From: Zingiber officinale
Taxonomy: Eukaryota > Streptophyta > Magnoliopsida > Zingiberales > Zingiberaceae
Length of the DNA stretch: 64,000 bases
Reading direction: 5' to 3'
NCBI RefSeq assembly: GCF_018446385.1
Contig: NC_056002.1
Coordinates: 4,947,474 to 5,011,473 of the forward strand
In this document: positions 13,211 through 23,163 of the stretch, piece by piece
How positions within the stretch are numbered: position 1 is the stretch's first letter
Layout: each line of letters begins with the position of its first letter
The notes under the pieces: model-generated
Databases searched by the model: none
Told to the model about the DNA's origin: nothing
What the model saw: the letters and a program-made list of their open reading frames with translations, nothing else
Program-made: the position numbers and the translations under genes

Positions 13211-13624
13211 TCAAGCCGGTGCACGGGAGCATCTGGAAGTCGCCTCGCCGCATGGGTTCTCCGGCGCCAGGACCTCCGGCTCCGGATCCGCGTTCAAGTC
13301 GAGACACGGCGGCGGCAAATCGTGGTCCTCCTCGACCTCCCTCTCCGCCGACGCCCCGCGATCGGCCTCGACCATGGCAGCGTCGGGCCGCACGAAATCC
13401 TCCAGCGCGAACGCTGGCGTCCAGCGTGGTGGCGCCGGGGCCATCGCCTTTCTGGCAGCGGCGATCGAGCGCGTGGCGTCGCGCATCCGACAGAGGATGG
13501 AGAAGAACTCCTCGACATCGTTGTCGTTCGCTTGGGGATGCTCCTCAGCTGGGCGGAGATTTGAGGAGGGGAGGCGGCGGTCGTCGTCGTCGCCGCCGCG
13601 GCGCTTCCGCTTGGCGGATTCCAT
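13211..13624 (-). CDS. NIMIN/NRR-like NPR1-interacting regulator
   Basis: This intronless gene encodes 137 residues and reads from ATG at 13624 to TGA at 13211. It opens with a basic cluster (KRKRR, residues 5-9), a likely nuclear signal, followed by an acidic DDDD. Residues 38-54 (EEFFSILCRMRDATRSI) match the short amphipathic segment by which NIMIN and rice NRR-type proteins are recognised. Residues 68-77 (WTPAFALEDF) resemble the W-x-P-x-F-x-x-E-D-F motif of the monocot NRR branch. Residues 108-111 (LDLN) form a minimal EAR-type repression motif. Family members bind NPR1-type salicylic-acid co-activators in the nucleus and damp defence gene induction; that role is transferred by similarity. 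Length fits the family (about 100-150). The opposite strand and other frames are also open because of high GC, but lack these motifs. Confidence 0.8.
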   Translation of the reverse strand: MESAKRKRRGGDDDDRRLPSSNLRPAEEHPQANDNDVEEFFSILCRMRDATRSIAAARKAMAPAPPRWTPAFALEDFVRPDAAMVEADRGASAEREVEEDHDLPPPCLDLNADPEPEVLAPENPCGEATSRCSRAPA

Positions 13625-13780
13625 CTAACGGGGGACTGACGGCGTTTCGCCCTTTCTAGGTAAAAGGCGGAGATACGGCGACGGCGTTAGTAACGGCGAT
13701 CAGTGAGGAGCCGATGGAGCGTGGAGGAGAGCACCGAAGCATCTCGGCTAACGCTTGCTTCTTCGTTTGCCTTTTAATAA
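13625..13780 (-). promoter_or_regulatory. 5' UTR / proximal promoter of the NIMIN-like gene
   Basis: A GC-rich leader lies immediately upstream of the minus-strand ATG. It is bordered at about 13770-13800 by AT-rich sequence with TATTATTAAAA on the minus strand, which could serve as a weak TATA-like element. The boundary is inferred. Confidence 0.35.
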
Positions 13781-14229
13781 TAAAAATAAAATGAATAAAT
13801 AATTCAATCAATTAAATTTACAAAATTATTTAAATAAATAATTCGAATTTAATTACCCAATAATTTAGCAAATTTCAACATCAATTAACATTTTATCTAA
13901 AACCTTTTCAGAAAGTTTTTCACATAATATAATGTTCCGGTTAAAATGTTTCAATTTTAAAATTAATCAACTTATCTCTTTTAAATTACTCTAGTTAATC
14001 AACTTTAATAACTGCCCTAGTATTTGAATTATTATATTAATAGGATAAAAATAAAAAAGATACCACTTATATTTTTATATCATGGGATAATACATTTTTT
14101 AAAAATATTAAAAAGACATTATATTTTAAAAACACCTTTCTTCTAAGGTTATTCTTAATACCTAACTTTGACTATAAATACAACAATTAAAACAAATTTA
14201 ATTAAAATTGCTCTATGAATTTTTTTATC

Positions 14230-14590
14230 AACTATTTTACATTATAATAATTTTAATTAAAAATGCCACTAAAATTAGTTCAAGTGTAATAATTTTGTTG
14301 AAATTATTTTAACAGTATTTTATTAATTTTGATTAAATTGAAGCAATTATAACTAATATTTAAACAATTTTAATGAATGTTAAAGTATTTTTTAACTATA
14401 AATAAAATTATTATTACCATGTTAAACGCCCTTTTTAATTTTGTGAATGGAGCCTTTCTTTTCTTTTTTTCAATAAAGATAAAGATTAAAGGTTAATAAG
14501 TAAAATTGAAAAAAGACCAATCGATTTATGTTAGCCAACAAAAACGAAGTGAGTGGGGAATGATATGCTCTCAAAGTGAGTTGGAAAAGG

Positions 14591-14600
<10 letters not shown>
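14230..14600. repeat. Diverged direct duplication, copy 1 (partner 15085-15470)
   Basis: Both copies share an ordered series of motifs: TATTTTACATTATA, TTGAAGCA(A/G)TTATAACTAA, TTTTAATGAATG, CATGTTAAA, AAAGATTAAAGGTT, TTAGCC(A/G)ACAAAA and GTGAGTGGGGAAT. The copies are about 855 bp apart with many substitutions and small indels, so the event is old. They may be two copies of an unrecognised AT-rich element. Confidence 0.7.

Positions 14601-14638
<38 letters not shown>
14594..14638. repeat. (TA)n microsatellite
   Basis: An uninterrupted TA dinucleotide run of about 45 bp. Confidence 0.95.
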
Positions 14639-14644
<6 letters not shown>

Positions 14645-15084
14645 GTATTATCGTAAATGATTCTAAGTTGCTTTTAATATTGTCTTTTCTAGGCACTAGT
14701 AGACATCATTAATGAAAAAAAAAAGTCATGCTATATGTGAAATAGGATTCCTAGGAGAGTAGTATACACATAATTGCAGATGGCTAATCATCGGTTCAAA
14801 ATTAAAGAAATTAAATTGATATAAAACTGATTAATTCGATTGATTATTTAATTAACCGTGTTTTTCTTATCAATCTGTTGTTATGTAACTCAACTGATTG
14901 ATATTGAACAATCGAGTTTGGCAATCATCGATCACGAATCAAACCATGATTTAGAGATTTTAAACTTCAAGTACATTAGTCAACTGATCATAACATAATA
15001 ATAAACTGAAATAGTTTAGATTTGTTTAAAAATAAAATTACGAATTAACTAAATTAACTGAAATACTCCCTTAACCATTTTTTC

Positions 15085-15470
15085 AAGTATTTTACATTAT
15101 AGTACTTTTAATTGTAATATTTTTGTTGAAAATATTTTATTTATATTTGACTAATCTTAAATAAATTGAAGCAGTTATAACTAATATTTAAAGAGTTTTA
15201 ATGAATGCTAAATCATTTTTTAACTATAATTAAAATTGTTATTATCATGTTAAATGTCCTTTTATTTTTATTTTTAATTTTTAGTTTTATGGAGCCAGAA
15301 GATCTTCTTTTCAATTTCCCAATAAGATAAAAGATTAAAGGTTGATGAAAACGATAGAGAAAAGACCTATCAATTTTTGTTAGCCGACAAAATAAGTGAG
15401 TGGGGAATATTACGTCCCAAACTTTTAAAGATACAATGTAAAAGTTGAGCGGGAAAGTGTTCTATTATAA
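15085..15470. repeat. Diverged direct duplication, copy 2 (partner 14230-14600)
   Basis: This copy is colinear with 14230-14600 over the motifs listed there. It lacks the (TA)n tract that follows copy 1. Confidence 0.7.
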
Positions 15471-15950
15471 AAACTGTAAGCTGCATAATATATTTATTTT
15501 TTTAATTTCGAATTTAGCCAGACTTTAGGATTTAAAATTAAGGTAGAGTATTACGGCTAAAAAAAATTATAAAACATCTCGCGTACATTTAAAAAAAAAT
15601 TGATTTGGAAGTTTTTTATTTTTAATACTACAATTCAATCATTAAACTCAAACATAAAATGTTATTGACATAACTGGAATTTTTTTTAAAAAAATAAAAA
15701 CAATGCCCCGTCATGGATGCACAGTACATAGTGGATGGTCTGCGGTAAAATATACTATACGCTAAAGATCTTATGTCTCACACCCTATTCACATTTGAAA
15801 ATTTTTATCGATTTGAATTTTTTGTATACATAATATTATAATCTAACATCTAAATCCTAAAATAAAATATCAAAAATAAAATATCAAATTAGTATAGCCG
15901 GGAGTTTAAAAAAATAAAAACTACATATGTTGCACATGAGAGGAGAGAGA

Positions 15951-16576
15951 GTAAATCATGTGTATTTTAATGACCGATCAGAGGCTCACTAATGACCTCG
16001 TCCACCATCAGAGGTGAGGGGTCCAGTATCTAAAGGGATGAGCCCTCGCGAACAGAGGGGGGGGGGGGCTTGTCAAAAGAAAATGAAGGAGCTTGATCCC
16101 CAAGCTTCACCAAACAACGCTTTTTTTTCTCTTTGAAAGGGGTTTGGTTTCCTCAAGTGATCTAGATGGCACATCTACTAAGATCATTGGGGGGCTATGG
16201 AGGAAGAATCGGTGGTGCATTGCACAACTCTAGCACAATATTCACCTAATTGTTTAGTTCCTTTTCACATGGTTTTAGCTATAAAGAAAGGGGGAAAAAA
16301 TCTCAATTAAGAAAAACATGGATTTAAAGCACAATTCCTTACAGAAGGAATAGGTTAGCCCAGTCTTGATTGCACTCAAGCTGAACATATACAAAATACC
16401 CTCTTAGAGTAAGAGATATTTATGTTGAACTTCAGCCCGACAAGGGTGCAAGCGGCCATTACAAATGCGGGTTTTGCCCGGAAGTCCCCAAGTTTTGTTG
16501 GTGGTGGCAGGTCCATCAACCACCCAGTCGACCAAGAAATTAGTGGAACCGACTTGATAAAAATATAATGAGGTTT
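15951..16576. other. Decayed retrotransposon sequence, unassigned
   Basis: Moderate-GC sequence with no open frame of note, next to the gypsy-type antisense ORF relic and probably part of the same element. It includes a G run at 16059-16068. Confidence 0.35.
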
Positions 16577-17028
16577 TCAATTCTTATTTAAAAAAGACAT
16601 TTTATCAAAAAAGGCAACCTTCATTGGGGTATGGCAGATGAAAATTCTCCGTTTAGTTTTCTTAGGGTAGTAGAAATAGAAAAAAATACGGGGATTAAAG
16701 GGGAGGTTAAACAATCGGAAGAATATCATAATTCCCCAGAGCAACCGGATGAAATTGGGCGATAACTGTTGAAGGGGGATCCAAAAGTAATAGAAACCCT
16801 CAAAAAAGAAAGGGTGGGGAGGAAAGCGAAGGCGGCCTAGAAGGTGATCTTTGAACAAAATAAAGAAACCTGGAGGAGGCACATGGGGGCAGTCATGGGA
16901 ATTGGTATCCTTTGGTCCATAGGGACCTCGAATGTTAGCCTAATCTGGTCTAGGTCACCTCCATTGATGTCGGAGATAGTGGACGTGTACCATAGGGTGA
17001 GGACACGAAAGGGAGTCTCCTGGGCCAT
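16577..17028 (-). pseudogene. Tat-like gypsy antisense ORF relic (Transposase_28 type)
   Basis: Two overlapping minus-strand frames make one degenerate protein with a frameshift near 16860. The first (from 17028) starts MAQETPFRVL. The second carries PPPGFFILFKDHLLGRLRFP followed by PHPFFFEGFYYFWIPLQQL and SPNFIRLLWGIMIFFRLF. This matches the plant family known as putative gypsy type transposon (Pfam Transposase_28, recalled from memory): P-x-G-F/Y-F, then LRFPxHPFF, then QLxPNxxR. In Tat-lineage gypsy elements such ORFs lie between pol and the 3' LTR, antisense to the element. The LTR relic at 17640-18460 is in plus orientation to its right, as that layout predicts. Confidence 0.6.
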
Positions 17029-17409
17029 GTAAAATGGAGGAGGAGAGGAAGCAAAAATACTAGAGAGTTAATCAGAAGAATTGAAGGAAACTTACAAGAG
17101 AAAACGAAAGTGTAGGGGAAGGAAATAGTCAGTGTCGAAAGCACAAAGAAGTTCAGCAAGGGAATGAGCAATAAATGATTTTTTCGACTAGCTGAAACCT
17201 TAAAACCCTAAGGCTCTCAATCCCCAACCGTCAGATCCAAAGGTCAGAGGGGAGTAAAAGATCATCACCGTTGAGGTCCAACGATCATCTATCACATCGG
17301 ATCCTAACAGTAATCTGTCATTTCAGATGTCCTCCTTTGTGTAGGCATAGGCTACATAGAAAAAAAAATATGAAAGGAATTTATTAGGGAAGAGATAAAA
17401 GTAATCATC

Positions 17410-17640
17410 CACTATAAGAAAATATGCAATCAACAACAGTTAGAAGACAACGGTTTTGAGGAAACCGTTATCTTTTTGCGCCTTTTTTTTTACAAAAACA
17501 ATGGTTTTTGAACAGAATATTATCTTTTAGCGTTGTTTAGAGTGACTACGACAACGGATTTTTAAAATCATTGTGTTTAATTGTTGTTATAAGGGCTACG
17601 ACAACGATTTTTCTAATCGTTGTCTTTTTCCGCTTTTTTG
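17410..17640 (+). mobile_element. CACTA (EnSpm) transposon terminus, left end
   Basis: The sequence begins CACTATAAGAAAATATGCAA, a canonical CACTA-type terminus. Subterminal repeats in both orientations follow: GACAACGGTTTT, AACCGTTATC, CGACAACGGATTTTTA, CGACAACGATTTTT and AATCGTTGTC. The opposite terminus was not found nearby, so this is a truncated end inserted between the gypsy antisense ORF relic and its LTR. Confidence 0.7.
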
Positions 17641-18460
17641 GGTTTCAAGACGATATTCCGTACTAATGTCCAGCCCACCTTATCTGATCAGATTTTATCG
17701 GGCATCAGTGCAGATCAGACCTCAAAAAACCTAGGATGGCTAGAAAACCATCACCCGAGACCCCAAAAGGTCGAAAGTCCCACCCATCACTCATCCTTAA
17801 GAAACAACGACCCGTTTGGCCCATCAGCCTGGTATTTTTTTTTTCATGCTATGCATAACGGCTATCAAAGAATCACCGGAATATTCTCTGTGCAGCCAGT
17901 ACAGTGGACCTTCCTACTATCTCTATGCAAAAATTGGTCAATGAAATTTGGGCAAGAGGGTAGTATGACAGTATGGTTGGCCCTATTATAGCAATATGGC
18001 TCGTTATGTTGGCTAGGGGAAAAAATAACAGTATAAAACAAATCCATTCTTCACATAGTAGGTCTCTCCGGGTGTTCTCCACTATTCCTCATTACTTTTT
18101 TTTCAATTATCATTATTCAACCTCCCAACTAACTTGAGCATTAGAGTGACTATGCTAGGGATTCCTCCTTGGCCATTCTGCTAACGTTTTCTTCTCCTTT
18201 GGTACTTTGTGATGTGGTAAGCCCATTGGTGGCTTTGGACTCTTCCTGTTCAAGGTCTTTTTGCGATCAGTGTGCATGTCATCTCATCAATTGTCCATTT
18301 TCACCGACTTTATATAGCTATCCACGACTGCTGTGGGCATTTGAGAGGGCACAGGCCTAGTGACTGTGTGGGGCCCACACCACGTGGGTGGTGACATCTT
18401 AGGCACCTATGGAGGTGTGCGCTTCAACATCTTTCTCTATATATTAAAATTTATTATCAT
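17641..18460 (+). mobile_element. Decayed gypsy-type LTR relic
   Basis: The segment contains AACTTGAGCATTAGAGTG (18131-18148), a mutated form of the TTGAGCGTCGGAG signature shared by four other LTRs in this window (27701, 33191, 37647, 39454), together with the CACGTGGG-type sequence near 18380. No clean ends were found. Plus orientation is inferred from the signature. Confidence 0.45.
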
Positions 18461-18619
18461 ACCTTTTTACCATGCTCACCTTGTAAGCATCAAGTATATT
18501 TTGTTTCTTTATTTTTTTTTAGAGCTTAAAATTTAAAATTTAGGATTTTGTATTTAGGTTTTGGGTTATAATATTAAAACTAAAGAAATTTAAAAAAAAA
18601 TTACATTGGGTGCTCCTAA

Positions 18620-18622
18620 GGT

Positions 18623-18676
<54 letters not shown>

Positions 18677-18701
18677 ATTTGATATTACGCACAGAACATT
18701 T

Positions 18702-18741
<40 letters not shown>

Positions 18742-18813
18742 TTTGATATTACGCACAGAACATTTAAATTTTTTTTCTATTTAATACTATAATTTAATCC
18801 TTAAATTCTAAAG

Positions 18814-18890
<77 letters not shown>
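18620..18890. repeat. Cluster of three (TA)n microsatellites with a duplicated spacer
   Basis: TA runs at about 18628-18674, 18707-18737 and 18819-18888. After each of the first two runs comes nearly the same spacer, GATTTGATATTACGCACAGA then ACATTTAAA, showing that the TA run and spacer were duplicated together. Confidence 0.9.
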
Positions 18891-18895
<5 letters not shown>

Positions 18896-20640
18896 ATTTA
18901 TATTAATTTATTTTTTATTAAGTATTTGATAGGATTTATTCTGAAAATGATGATCCCATAACACATTTTCAATAGCTAATAAAATAAATCAGAAAATACA
19001 AATAGATACGGTTTATTCAACGTCATAATTTTTTTTAATTGGAGTGATTGATCATACATTTCGGATCATATGATATTATTAAATTTGAGATTTGTTTTTA
19101 TTGAGCGTATTTTAAATGAATAGAATTAAATTACATACTCGATTCCGTGTAGCGCTGGTATCATGCCTTTTACGTATTCAACACTGCCCTCATACACAAT
19201 CTACCAGACAAGTTGATCTACCATTCCACCCAAAGTCATTTGGCGGAAAAAGCATTCTCCCATATTTATATAAAAAAAAAAATTATGATATGGCTCCAAC
19301 CTTGGGAATCCATATCACATCATTTAATTTATTAATTTTTTATTTTTGATACGTCCATTAAGATCAATGTCATTGACTTTAAATGATTGAGACTTTTTTG
19401 ACCGTATTAGATTCTCGTCAATTCAAAGAACGATCATTCTGATGACCTTGATCCAATGACGCAACTCCACTGAAACAGCAAAGTAAGCATGGCTAGTAAA
19501 TGCATAAATTTATTTGTTTTATAGATCATTATGAGACGGCCCGGCCCACTTATTCTATAATTTGTTAAAATCAGAGAAAATTATGTTTCAACTTCAGAGC
19601 TACATGTCAGGGCTGGTGCCTGTCAATTTTTAGCCTCAATAATTTCGATATATAACCATTCACTAATCTGGATAAGGATGGAAACCGAATAAGGAATCGC
19701 CTAATTGACAGAATGAAAACTCCATTAAGTGAAAATAACAGCATCTGTTTGCCCTTATCGCTTTGGAAATGTTGTACCACAAACTATCAATGTTATGTCA
19801 TTTATCCATTTGATCTTGAGCTATGTTTATGGTGGCCAAAGGACAGAGATGTATAGGGTTAGTAGGCGTTGGGAAAGAGCAGTTAGGTTAGGGATCGTAG
19901 ATTTATAGGCTCCGTGACGAACAGAGAGGCTGCCTCGGAAACCCTTCATATTACGCTACTGTTGCCATTGTCGGCAATGCCTGTTTGGGGATTACTGGGG
20001 ACGCCCCGTCGGTGTTTTCAAGGCGATGCTTCTCCAAAGCAGCCAGCAGTGATGAACTGTACTGCACTGCTCTGCACGCTGCCGCAGAACGCCAGCATCA
20101 AGAGAGGTAAGAGAGGTTGGGATTTTGTCTCGTTGCGATTAAATGCCCTCGGCGACTTTCTCGAAGGAAGTAGCTGTGATATGATGTCCGCTGACACATG
20201 CTCGACGGCTTCGGAACTGCCTCTGGTTCATTCTGACACCCAGAAAATGTGCCGAAAAAACAAAATTGGAGAAAGAAGACAAATAACAAGCTTGTAGTTG
20301 AGGTTTGCAAAACTAATTTTATATAGTCTTCGAATTTTTAAATTTGAAAAGAGCCTCAGAGGCATCCGATTTTAATCCGTCTAACATTTTCTGACAATTT
20401 TCCAAAAGCATACGTAATAGTTGAGATCGTTCAAAAGTGTATTTAATATTGTGATTGTCTAACAGATGTATCAGTAAATGTTGCTAGTCACGTGAACATG
20501 ATGAGTTAGAAATTAAATTTAGCTAATTAAAAAATTAATTAAATATTATTAATAAAAGGTAATTAGGAATTATTTTTAAAAATTAAATATAAAAATAAGC
20601 GAGGAAAAATATAATATTAATTGGATATCCATAATAATTA
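18891..20640. other. Low-copy-looking intergenic region, no gene assigned
   Basis: A plus-strand frame is open at 19914-20297 (127 codons) in a GC-richer patch, with a donor-like AGAG|GTAAGAG at about 20107. Its product (including MPVWGLLGTPRRCFQGDASP) is not a family I recognise, and no promoter or partner exon is evident. The rest is AT-rich. Confidence 0.4.
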
Positions 20641-20689
20641 TTCTAAAAATTATTGAAAAAACTTATTCTAACGAAACATATTCTAACCA

Positions 20690-21378
20690 TTCAACATTAT
20701 CTCTCTATTTTACCTGACAAACTAAATTTGATTTGTTTTCATATCTTTTTTCTCACACTTACACATATTCGATCATTCTCTTTCCTCTTAAATTATATTA
20801 AATATTTCATTCTCCATAATTTAAATATTTCTTTCTCCCATACATACATGGGACAATAATTATTGTACTGTTAATTTTAAAAAATCAATACCAATATTTA
20901 ATTATACTAAAAAAAATAACAGCATGATGATCTTATTTTTAAAAAAAACCAAGATAATGTTGTTGGTTAAAAATCATCACAAACCTAACGGTAAAAGCGA
21001 ACCTTTTAATTTCATTCTTCATTCTTTAATTAAAAATGAATAAAATCTCCCAAAGTATAATTCAAACAGTCAGATAATAATCAATCATTCTACCACTAAG
21101 CTATTCATACCGTCCAACTCCCGTTCTCAACCCATGAACAAAATGTGCGGGTTTTAATTTAAAATTTAAATTAAATTTACTTTTCTTCTCTCTCTTTAAC
21201 AAACAATATGATGCTGGTTTTAAAAAATAAGCACCACCAATTAATTATACAAGTAGTTTGAACCATTATGGTGTTCATTTTTAAAAATCAAAACTACGGT
21301 GATGTTATTTTTTTGGTATGTTAAGTTGTGATGTTAATTTTAAAAAATAGTAAATAATGATATATTGGGACTCCATAT
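20690..21378. mobile_element. Fold-back/MULE-like element, copy 2, left part
   Basis: CTCTTTCCTCTTAAATTATA then TTAAATATTT (about 20777) is the inverse of AAATATTTAAGGTAATTTAA then GAGGAAAGAG on the far right (about 26158-26188). These give long terminal inverted repeats. Internal self-complementary TTTTTAAAAATCA-type blocks match copy 1 at 2340-4300. The element is interrupted at 21378 by a solo LTR. Confidence 0.55.
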
Positions 21379-22616
21379 TGTTGGATCGTAGAAATGCTAG
21401 ATGGGTGATTAATAGCGTTCATTAAAAGTCGTAAGTTAAAACGAGTTACACAGAGGAAAAAATAAACAAAAAAAATAAAGCTAACAACCTCAAGTTTTAC
21501 TTGGTTGAGAGCTTGTGACAACTTCTACTCCAAGACCCGCGATCATCGATCATTTTCATTAGATAATCACTATCAGTTCGAATAATGTGTTACAAGTATT
21601 GAGTACAAGAACTGAATAATTATTACCGACAAACATAAAAGAAATTGAAATCTTTAGTTTTTCGAACTTTGGAGCAGCCTTTTGGTGTCGTTAAAGCCTT
21701 TTTGAAGCAACATGCAAGAATAAAACTTGTAGCAGATGACGTTCTGAAACTGATGGTCGAAGGTCTTTATATAGACTCATTCCAGACGTCTAGAATTCCT
21801 CTCGAGTGCCAAGACTGTGTTGACGTAACGAGCTCTCGTCAAAACTTGATCCGTCAAGTTTATCCACTTCTGGGTGCCCGGAACTCCGGGCGCTTAGACT
21901 ATTGCCATAGGTTTGGCCAGTTGTCGCACTCTAATTCAGCTTCTGAGTAACTTTTGTGGTCCAAGCGCCAGGATCAACTCCAAACGCTCATACCACCCAG
22001 GTGCCTGGCCAAGACCCATGGGCTAAGCTGGTCCGGGCGCCCGGACCCTCTTTTTCAACTTTTACTTCCCTGCAAAAAAGAGTTAGTCCAGGCATAAAAA
22101 TTATCCTACAAAACAGAGTTAACACATTAAAAATATGATAGTAGTAGTAATTAGATTCTATCTTCTCAAGACCAGGATTTAGTCAAAGTCTCAGCTTACG
22201 TTTCCCAAATGGACTTGGACCAATGCCAACAGTTCCCTCAACTGGGAACGTGTTCTCACTGAATTTCTCCTCCAATTGCTTACCTCCACTTACCAACTGT
22301 AATCGGTTGACTTTATCTTTTGATCCTTCAGATCTTCCCGCCAGTTGTTAGGTCCTACAGATCCAACGGGATTTTGATCGATTGTCTGCTCACCCAACCG
22401 AATTTCCCAGCAGATATCAGGCCTCGCAGACTTATCTGGACTTCGTACCAGCTATCGGGTCCGTGGACCTAACTGGATTTCAATCTAGTGTCATGTCCTT
22501 CAGATCCGTCAATTCCTGCACATTTCATAAAACAATTAGACCACAAAACACTCTAACTTTAATGCACTTGCATTCATCAAAACTAAGTTAGATCATTAGT
22601 GCAAATTGTACCAACA
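21379..22616 (-). mobile_element. Solo LTR (copia-like), 1238 bp, in fold-back copy 2
   Basis: The sequence runs from TGTTGGATCGTAG to ...AATTGTACCAACA, giving TGTTGG/CCAACA ends. Flanks are CATAT (21374-21378) and CATAA (22617-22621), a 5-bp target duplication with one change. The flanking sequence (GACTCCATA...) is continuous with the same passage in fold-back copy 1 near 2852. By comparison with other TGTTGGTGCAA-type LTRs here, the element reads on the minus strand. It contains GC-rich palindromes at 21849-22060 (e.g. CCGGAACTCCGGGCGC, GGGCGCCCGG, CCAGGTGCCTGG). Confidence 0.75.
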
Positions 22617-23163
22617 CATAACACTAATGAAATCCACAAGAATTGAAATTAGTTCAATCGAAGTAGTTTAGGTCCGTCAATAAATTTTGACCAAAATCCA
22701 TTGATAGACCTAGAGGCTTAGATTTTCAAAATTTTGGCATGTAATAGAAGAGGTGAGTGGCTAGAATGTGTATATGACATCCAACCATTGTTTTGAGACT
22801 CCCACAAGAAATCATAGTCGTGTGCCAAGTGGTACGAACCTTGGTGCCGGTCTTCGTAAACTAGCACCACGTTGGTGTTGGTCTTCCTAAACTAGCAATA
22901 ATGTGGCCTTAGGTTCTAATTAGAAAGCCTAGTGCTGGTTTTCGAAGATCAACACCAATATAGTGCTGATCTTCTTAGATCAGTACCACCATGTACAAAG
23001 ATATTTAAATCATTTGGAGCAATGCTAGAAATGTCTAAAAATAGTAAACAAGGGCACATTTGGACTCTTGTGATCCATGTGAACTTACACGACTTGAATG
23101 AATTCAATTGGAGTCCTCTAGGTCCATCAATGAATTTTGACCGAAACCCATCAATGGACCTCG
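22617..23163. mobile_element. Fold-back element copy 2, middle part
   Basis: This resumes the fold-back element with the GTCCGTCAATAAATTTTGAC ... ATTGATAGACC module. It then shows CTGGTTTTCGAAGATCAACACC- and GTGCTGATCTTCTTAGATCA-type self-complementary blocks, up to the second solo LTR insertion. Confidence 0.5.

Larger units (their letters stand above)
13781..15950. other. AT-rich intergenic region with an internal duplication
   Basis: No gene is seen. The stretch contains a (TA)n tract and a diverged direct duplication, listed separately. The remainder is AT-rich. Confidence 0.6.

Noticed and set aside
13125-13659. Plus-strand frames of 167 and 158 codons opposite the NIMIN-like gene
   Set aside because: They are Ser/Arg/Pro-rich shadows without motifs; the minus frame has the family motifs and a proper start.
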